A stretch of 64,000 nucleotides of DNA. It comes from Blastobasis lacticolella. Lineage: Eukaryota > Arthropoda > Insecta > Lepidoptera > Blastobasidae. A program made the translations under genes and the position numbers. The notes beneath the pieces were generated by a model. The model saw only the letters and a program-made list of their open reading frames with translations, had not been told where the DNA came from and did no database searches. Of the stretch, positions 58,942 through 64,000 are shown piece by piece. The stretch spans positions 1,116,001 through 1,180,000 of the forward strand of contig LR990055.1 in NCBI GenBank assembly GCA_905147135.1. Reading direction: 5' to 3'. Each line of letters starts with the position of its first letter. Positions within the stretch are counted from its first letter, which is position 1.

Positions 58942-60257
58942 CTGAAATAACATAAAACACGTAAACATACACGAAAAAGCCCGGCAAGCATTTTTGTTTG
59001 TCTTTAGAACATGTGAATGCTTACAGATAACATTTCATTGCAAATAATAGTTTATAAGATTTCAGATGTCGAAGTTTGCAGTGTAATTGTGAAGAGAAAT
59101 ATGATGGGAAAGTAATTATTCCTTGTGGTTTGTTTACAGATTTGTTTTTGCATATATTTTTAATGACTTGACAATATTTTTTTTAATGTATGTAAATCTT
59201 CATGCAACAAAAACAAGCAAAAATTCATTAAATGAGGTTTTATATCAGAGAATGTGGTCTCTGCCTAGCCCTACAGGAAAAAGATATGACAATGTATGTA
59301 TATACAGACTGTAATAAGACAGCTAGCATTAATTGAAACTCATATTCTACCCATGAAACTGAACAACTTTCCCCAAGAAACATACCCGCGGAAACTCATA
59401 GTTTAGGCAGAAATATAGATTCTTTTTAAAAAAAGTTGTATTTTTTACTAAAAAATACCAAGTATCGATAACTACATCTTTTACAATTAATATAGACACT
59501 CAAAGTTCAAATTAAAGTTGAAATAAATGCACTTTAAGTAAAAGCACGCAATGTAAAGCTGCGCAATGTAAATGCGCCTGCAGCGCGGGGTCAGTGGCCA
59601 CTGGTCACGTGGGCGAGCGAGAGGCATGCGCCGGACTATGTACATTGCGCATCGCAATTAATTATTTATTTTAGGTAGCGAAATTATGAAGTCATTTCCG
59701 CGGGTATGTTTCTTGGGAAAAGTTGTTCAGTTTCATGGATAGAATATGGGGTTTCAATTAATGCTAGCAATCTTTTTACACCCTGTATATATCAGAGAAA
59801 ATGTTGTTAATTGCATCATGGAATTCCGTTAATTTGAATAGAATAGAATGCTTTACTAGCCAAGAATATGGTACAATAGGTATACAAATAATATTAGTGA
59901 TTAGTTGTTATACAGTGTTAGTGTACTTATACACAGGTGCTAGTGTTGTCAACAAATATTTAAATCTTTAAAAATTCTAGTTTCTAGTTATTTAGCATAT
60001 TTATAAGACGGGTAATAAACAGGCATGCATTTAATCCAAAGCAAACAGTTACATAATATAATATCATTCTACATTTTGCATTACTACTTTTATAACTGAA
60101 GAGAATAATATTTAGAGACCTTCTCATAGACAACAAAGTGCATTTTGTAGAAAGCGAGTACGTAGTATGCGATCGGTGTTAAAAGCAGCATTAGCATGCA
60201 AAGCAGAACGGACACACATATCAGACATATACAATAACACATTTCTGGTATTAATAC
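58942..60257. other. Intron 2
   Basis: Contains the inverted-repeat element 59300-59790, a LINE tail-like GAATAGAATAGAATG piece at 59836, and the possible alternative exon 2 end (60090-60257). Confidence 0.55.
59300..59790. mobile_element. MITE with ~85-bp inverted ends (ACAGGGTGT type)
   Basis: Left arm 59303-59391 and right arm 59700-59790 share GCTAGCATTAATTGAAAC, CATGAAACTGAACAACTTT and AAGAAACATACCCGCGGAAA in inverse. The outer ends are TACAGACTGTAA and TACAGGGTGTAA, a terminal motif seen in several insect DNA elements. Noncoding GC-rich centre. Probable TA-type flank. Confidence 0.75.
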
Positions 60258-61442
60258 CTTAGTGTGATACTCTTCACAAATTGTCTTGTAATCAGTAGTA
60301 AGAGTACTAAATGACATGGTTTCTTCAGGTGCCATAGACTTTGGCTGTGTTGGAATGGAAGCATCATCGAGTCTGTAGTCATCTTTGTCTTTCATATCAT
60401 AGTCCACAGTCACTTCTTCTACCAAGGCATCTTGCTCCTTGTCACTGGAGGATAAACTAGTTTTCTCTGGGGATATGTCAACCACTCTGTCTGGAGACTG
60501 CTCATTAGAGTGCAAAAGTTCCGGAGATCTACTTGGTGAAGGTGCTTTGTTAAGGTTTGATTGGAAATCAAATACCTCTTCCAGTTTCATACTGTCTCCT
60601 GCCCCTACTAGAAAAGGGGATAGCAAATTCGGGAATACTGGAATTTGTTCAATATTTCCACCTATAACCGTGCTTCCCTCTGGTGGAGGACCAAATATGA
60701 TTTTCGCAGTTTGAAGTGGTATTTTAGGAGCACCTGATCCTCTTATATCTAACTTAATTATTTCCTCAGAGCCAGAAGACTGGTCCAGCGATACAGGAGT
60801 TTCCACTGATGAAGCAACATTTCCTGATGAATTATTTGACTTTTCTGACTTCTCATCTTCTATAGATAAATTAGAATTATGACTAGATTCTTCATTTAAA
60901 GAATCAAGGTATAACTCACTCCTAGGAGACTGTTTTGTTGTTTGTTCTGTTAAATTTTCATTTTTAGCCTGTTTTAGTGATTCTGGCTTATTGGATTGTG
61001 TTTGTGGTTGTGATTGTTCTTGATCTTCCTTTGAATAATCAGAAGATGCTAAATTTACAGGGCTTTCTTCGCTAAGGTGATGGATATCAGATGTGCTCTG
61101 TCTACTTGGATTATGTGCACTAGCTGGAGAATGTGGTAAAGGAATGTTTAATGAACTGGGGCCAGACACTTTCTCTTGGGTTCCCATACTTTCAACGTTA
61201 AGCAAATTTTGTGGTTCTTGCGATCTGGACGGATCAAAGGAGTCTGACATTGAGTAATCCAACTTGGAAGGAATTTGTTCCGATATAGATTCTGTTTCAC
61301 TGAAATTTTCCCCATCTCTAACGGTTGGACGTTCACTGGCGTAAGTTTGACTGGTTTCAATGTGGGGTGCATCGCTATTGTCGGCTACGGCGGTTTCTGC
61401 GGCGGGAATCTGTTGAGAATGCACGACATCCGGAAGAAAGGT
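60090..61442 (-). CDS. Plp: Possible alternative 3' end of exon 2: short tail-anchored isoform
   Basis: Reading exon 2 through its donor adds 55 codons before a stop at 60092-60090, giving 465 residues in all (exon 1 plus exon 2). The added part holds a strongly hydrophobic run at about residues 417-446, rich in C, I, L, V and M, then a 19-residue polar or aromatic tail ending YYSLQL. That is the layout of a C-terminal tail anchor. The extension is less AT-rich than the intron beyond it, which favours real coding use. ATTAAA-like signals occur downstream on the minus strand, but no canonical poly(A) site is certain. It may instead be chance reading of an intron. Confidence 0.4.
   Translation of the reverse strand, partial: TFLPDVVHSQQIPAAETAVADNSDAPHIETSQTYASERPTVRDGENFSETESISEQIPSKLDYSMSDSFDPSRSQEPQNLLNVESMGTQEKVSGPSSLNIPLPHSPASAHNPSRQSTSDIHHLSEESPVNLASSDYSKEDQEQSQPQTQSNKPESLKQAKNENLTEQTTKQSPRSELYLDSLNEESSHNSNLSIEDEKSEKSNNSSGNVASSVETPVSLDQSSGSEEIIKLDIRGSGAPKIPLQTAKIIFGPPPEGSTVIGGNIEQIPVFPNLLSPFLVGAGDSMKLEEVFDFQSNLNKAPSPSRSPELLHSNEQSPDRVVDISPEKTSLSSSDKEQDALVEEVTVDYDMKDKDDYRLDDASIPTQPKSMAPEETMSFSTLTTDYKTICEEYHTKVLIPEMCYCICLICVSVLLCMLMLLLTPIAYYVLAFYKMHFVVYEKVSKYYSLQL
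60258..61442 (-). CDS. Plp: PLP-like scaffold, exon 2 (disordered acidic N-terminal region)
   Basis: Encodes residues 16-410 in phase 0-0. The acceptor is a good polypyrimidine tract ending TTTTTAG, and the donor AAG|GTATTA at 60257-60256 is weak. The protein is rich in Ser, Glu, Asp, Pro and Gln with many SP/SPE motifs, so disordered and probably phosphorylated. A better-ordered patch lies near residues 240-290, with the motifs KIIFGPPPEG and PNLLSPFLVGAG. The last residues (TTDYKTICEEYHTK) begin a helical region. If the weak donor is not used, the frame stays open for another 55 codons; see the alternative end. Confidence 0.8.
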
Positions 61443-61712
61443 CTAAAAATAAACAAAAATATATAAATAAAATGAATGAATTTGTATGTATTGGTAAGAA
61501 TTGCGAGGTCATCTCACAGTCGGTTATGAATGAAACTTAACTGTTCCATTTGTCCTAATGATTCAGTAGAAAGTACGCTACGCATTACAACGCAGGTGAG
61601 ATGCTGCGAGGATGCATTTTGGTACTATTTTTATCGTAGCAACGAATATAAATACCTGGGTTTGAATCGTATTGATTCAAAGCGTAAAACTAATAGGAAA
61701 AATTTTACTTAC

Positions 61713-61757
61713 TCTGGTTTCTGAAGTTTGAGGTGAGCCTTCTTGTATATCATCCAT
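61713..61757 (-). CDS. Plp: PLP-like scaffold, exon 1 (start codon)
   Basis: Encodes residues 1-15 (MDDIQEGSPQTSETR). The ATG at 61757-61755 is the first one in frame with exon 2, and the exon ends in phase 0 at a consensus GTAAGT donor. The 5' UTR upstream is not delimited and no clear core promoter is visible. The peptide is short, acidic and presumably disordered like exon 2. Confidence 0.7.
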
Positions 61758-64000
61758 AATTTAACTTATTCATAGTAAAATCAATCAAGAATTCAGAATA
61801 ATTTTCACTGGTAAATCGTTGTCAAGACGACGTTTCTTTTTCAAACAAAATACAAACGCCATTTGTAGATGGACGTTCCGTTTCACAGTCGGAAAAAACA
61901 GAATCGTATTTAGATTTTATAGTTTTAAATTGAATATATTGCGTACAGCAGTAACTATTAAATCATTATTTTTTATAAGTTTTAAACGTTTAAAATTATT
62001 TTATGTATATATTGACTAGAAAAAGTGCACAATAGTCTTTTACATTTACTTTGTTAAAAATAGATGATGCGTCAAACAAAACTTGGTAACCTTTTTTTTT
62101 TCAACTAACTTTCGTTAAGGTCTTGCATTGTATTCAGCCTTATTTTTAAACCGACTTCAAAAAATGTGGAGGTTCTATTTTCGACTGTATCAATTTTTCT
62201 ATTTCCAAAATCAGAAGGGGGTGAAATAGGAAATGAAACTATGTTAAGTACGTACGATGGGGGCTCAGAGGAATAACAAAAACCACTCTGCGACTAGGGG
62301 CTCCACCACCAGGCTAGACTGACCTCGCGACTGTTCGAAAGATCGTCGTTAGAAGTGATCCTACTAGAAAAAATAAATATACAGAGAATATCCATGACAT
62401 GGGATTCTTCAAGATGTAGGTAGGTACCCTATATTAGGTCTCGTAAGTGTTGGGCTGTGCCTGATGCCCGGTGCACTCCTTTCTTAGGTGGCGGTGGCCC
62501 GTTTTCCTACCTCAATTCTGATAAATAAATAAAATTCGGTACGGTTTCATCCACGTACAAATTGGTACGTCCTATTGCAAACGTCCATAGGCGGGGTGCA
62601 ACGTAACCCTAAGCTTGTTTGTCATCTTAGTGGTATAAAAAGACGTAATCTTGATACCTTGGCTCCTGAATGAGCTCCCTTCCGAAGTTATTTTTAAGCT
62701 ACGCAGTGACAATCGTGGACGTCTCCCTACAATAAAAAAAACCTGCGACCGTCTCCGTGCATATGCGCGACTGCATCGCTACAAAAACTAGCAGTTTGCC
62801 TTTACCCAAAAAATACTGCTTGACTAGCCAGCCATTGTCATCATCCTGCCGTTATACGACATAGGCAAATACTCAAACATTTCCCAAACTATTGTACCGA
62901 TTTTAGTGAAACAAAGCTAAAAACCATATCGATTAAACTGGTTTTCAAAGTAAGAAAACCGCATCGAAATCGGTCTATCCGGTCGGGAACAGATGTCAAA
63001 CTTATAACACCCATTTCTGTGACGAGTTAAAATTAGCTCCGTAGTAGGAACTGGAATTCTATTTCATATTTCATACGTAACCATGGTACGTAACTGGTTA
63101 GGGACTATTGGTTCCGTTCACGGCCGAAGGAGAACAACACATACAATGTTTTTAGGATATAACTTTATTACTATTTACATTATACATTTTATGACAAGCA
63201 GCTTTACTCTGTACAATATTTTCATTTTCTTTTAAAATTGCAAAACTTAATTTCGATTAAGGCCAACTCATGGTTTCTCGTTTATACAGATTACTTACAC
63301 AATTTATTGCTTGGCAAATTATTGTGTTGGAAGTTCATTTACAAAGCCTGCTTTCAATGGTGCGTAATTCCGCGGATTTTATCACGCACGCCTGACGACC
63401 ACGGACGGCCACGCACGTTATGTCTGCGCTACCATAGATGACACTCTTTTTACGGTCCGTCGGTGCGGGCTGGTCCGTGTCAGTCCGTAAAATCACGCAC
63501 CGTGGAATACAGGCTTAAGACTCCAAATGAGTTCCTCATTTTCCGACAACAGCAATGAATGGAGTATTTCAAGAGAAATTTTTCACACAATTTAGTTTGA
63601 AAATACCAACATGTATTTTATCCATGAAACATAATGAAGCAAGTTTTAGAAAAATCTTGGCCACTGAAGACTCTACAACAAGTATTAATATTAACATTCA
63701 TATAGCTATACGTTTTGGTCATCTTGTCGTTTAATACATCAAAATGTAGGAACAAAAAGTTGAACAGAAATGGCGCTAAAGCTTCAATTTGTAAACCAAA
63801 AGACTACAAGTAATTTAACTAAGCACTGTTAACAAAATTACTTAGTTTTTTTAATTGTCAACATATTCCTTTCTTTTACTGATATGCCTACACTAGTTTG
63901 TAATACAAAACCTTTAAGTACTACCCACAAATCACTCTGCTCTATTCTACCTTCTGTTATAACATTGCTAGCACACAAGCCCTGTAATTCAGAGTAATAT
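61758..64000. other. Upstream flank of the scaffold gene
   Basis: Includes the 5' UTR and promoter, not delimited. Repeat text at 62150-62210, 62430-62530, 62570-62640 and 62850-63000 (related to 49020-49250). A possible MITE is at 63343-63513. A minus-strand AATAAAG signal at about 63162-63170 could mark the 3' UTR of a neighbouring gene to the right, but no coding exon of one is visible. Confidence 0.4.
63343..63513. mobile_element. Possible MITE with ~25-bp diverged inverted ends
   Basis: AAGCCTG..TTC.A.GGTGCGT at the left matches the inverse of the right end (AAGCCTGTATTCCACGGTGC). The centre has repeated ACGGAC/GTCCGT pieces. Weak. Confidence 0.45.

Larger units (their letters stand above)
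3446..61757 (-). other. Plp: Host gene: pericentrin/AKAP9-family (PLP-like) coiled-coil scaffold, 3' end missing
   Basis: Multi-exon gene assembled by eye from 18 exons: 61757-61713, 61442-60258, 58941-58217, 57030-56910, 56105-55974, 54199-54107, 52878-52798, 42537-42439, 27348-27236, 26608-26480, 22188-21914, 21253-21156, 19449-19325, 18251-18095, 14794-14627, 5466-5107, 4433-4302, 3601-3446. Every junction has an AG acceptor and a GT donor (one GC donor), and the phases match throughout, giving 1,398 codons with no stop. Members of this family anchor gamma-tubulin complexes, kinases and Golgi or centrosome partners through coiled coils and a C-terminal PACT domain. The match rests on residues 1140-1155 (FVDEQASEREAERDEF, close to the FLDEQAIDREHERDVF of human AKAP9) and on the exon 3 start (QRDDLIEELTVSLQQS, compare QRDGIITQLTANLQQA). 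No PACT domain is seen, so the gene continues past the left edge. The family call is from memory, without a search. Confidence 0.8.

Overview
The window looks like an AT-rich, repeat-laden stretch of insect nuclear genome, most likely Lepidoptera. The pointers are many tRNA-derived SINE copies, several families of short inverted-repeat DNA elements (MITEs), CR1- and jockey-like non-LTR retrotransposon pieces with short tandem-repeat tails, and long introns around small GC-rich exons. No bacterial features, rRNA, free-standing functional tRNA or CRISPR array was seen.

One host gene dominates. It runs on the minus strand from its start codon at 61757 to at least 3446 and leaves the window at the left without a convincing terminal exon. 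I joined 18 exons by reading splice sites; reading frame is kept across every junction, giving 4,194 nt and 1,398 codons. The product is a very long coiled-coil scaffold of the pericentrin / AKAP9 family (Drosophila pericentrin-like protein). It has a disordered Ser/acidic N-terminus (exons 1-2), then coiled coils in small exons. Family signatures include QRDDLIEELTVSLQQS in exon 3 and FVDEQASEREAERDEF in exon 15. The C-terminal PACT domain is not in the window and should lie to the left.

Layout from gene 5' to 3' (right to left): 61758-64000 is upstream flank with repeat fragments; 61757-54107 holds exons 1-6; 52878-52798 exon 7; 42537-42439 exon 8; a 15 kb intron (42438-27349) full of repeats also holds one puzzling membrane-protein-like reading frame at 34261-34647; 27348-14627 holds exons 9-15; a 9 kb intron carries an almost intact CR1-type retrotransposon (5748 to about 10900) in the same orientation as the gene; 5466-3446 holds exons 16-18.

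The most unusual points are: (1) exon 2 reads on, without a stop, into a very hydrophobic segment that ends 19 residues later, as if intron retention gives a short tail-anchored membrane isoform of about 465 residues; (2) the 3' end and donor of exon 4 are tandemly repeated twice in the next intron as decayed pseudo-exons; (3) intron 5 uses a GC-AG splice pair; (4) several large foldback elements, one with near-identical arms of about 156 bp, lie close to splice sites; (5) the CR1 ORF2 has no AUG upstream of its endonuclease catalytic residues.
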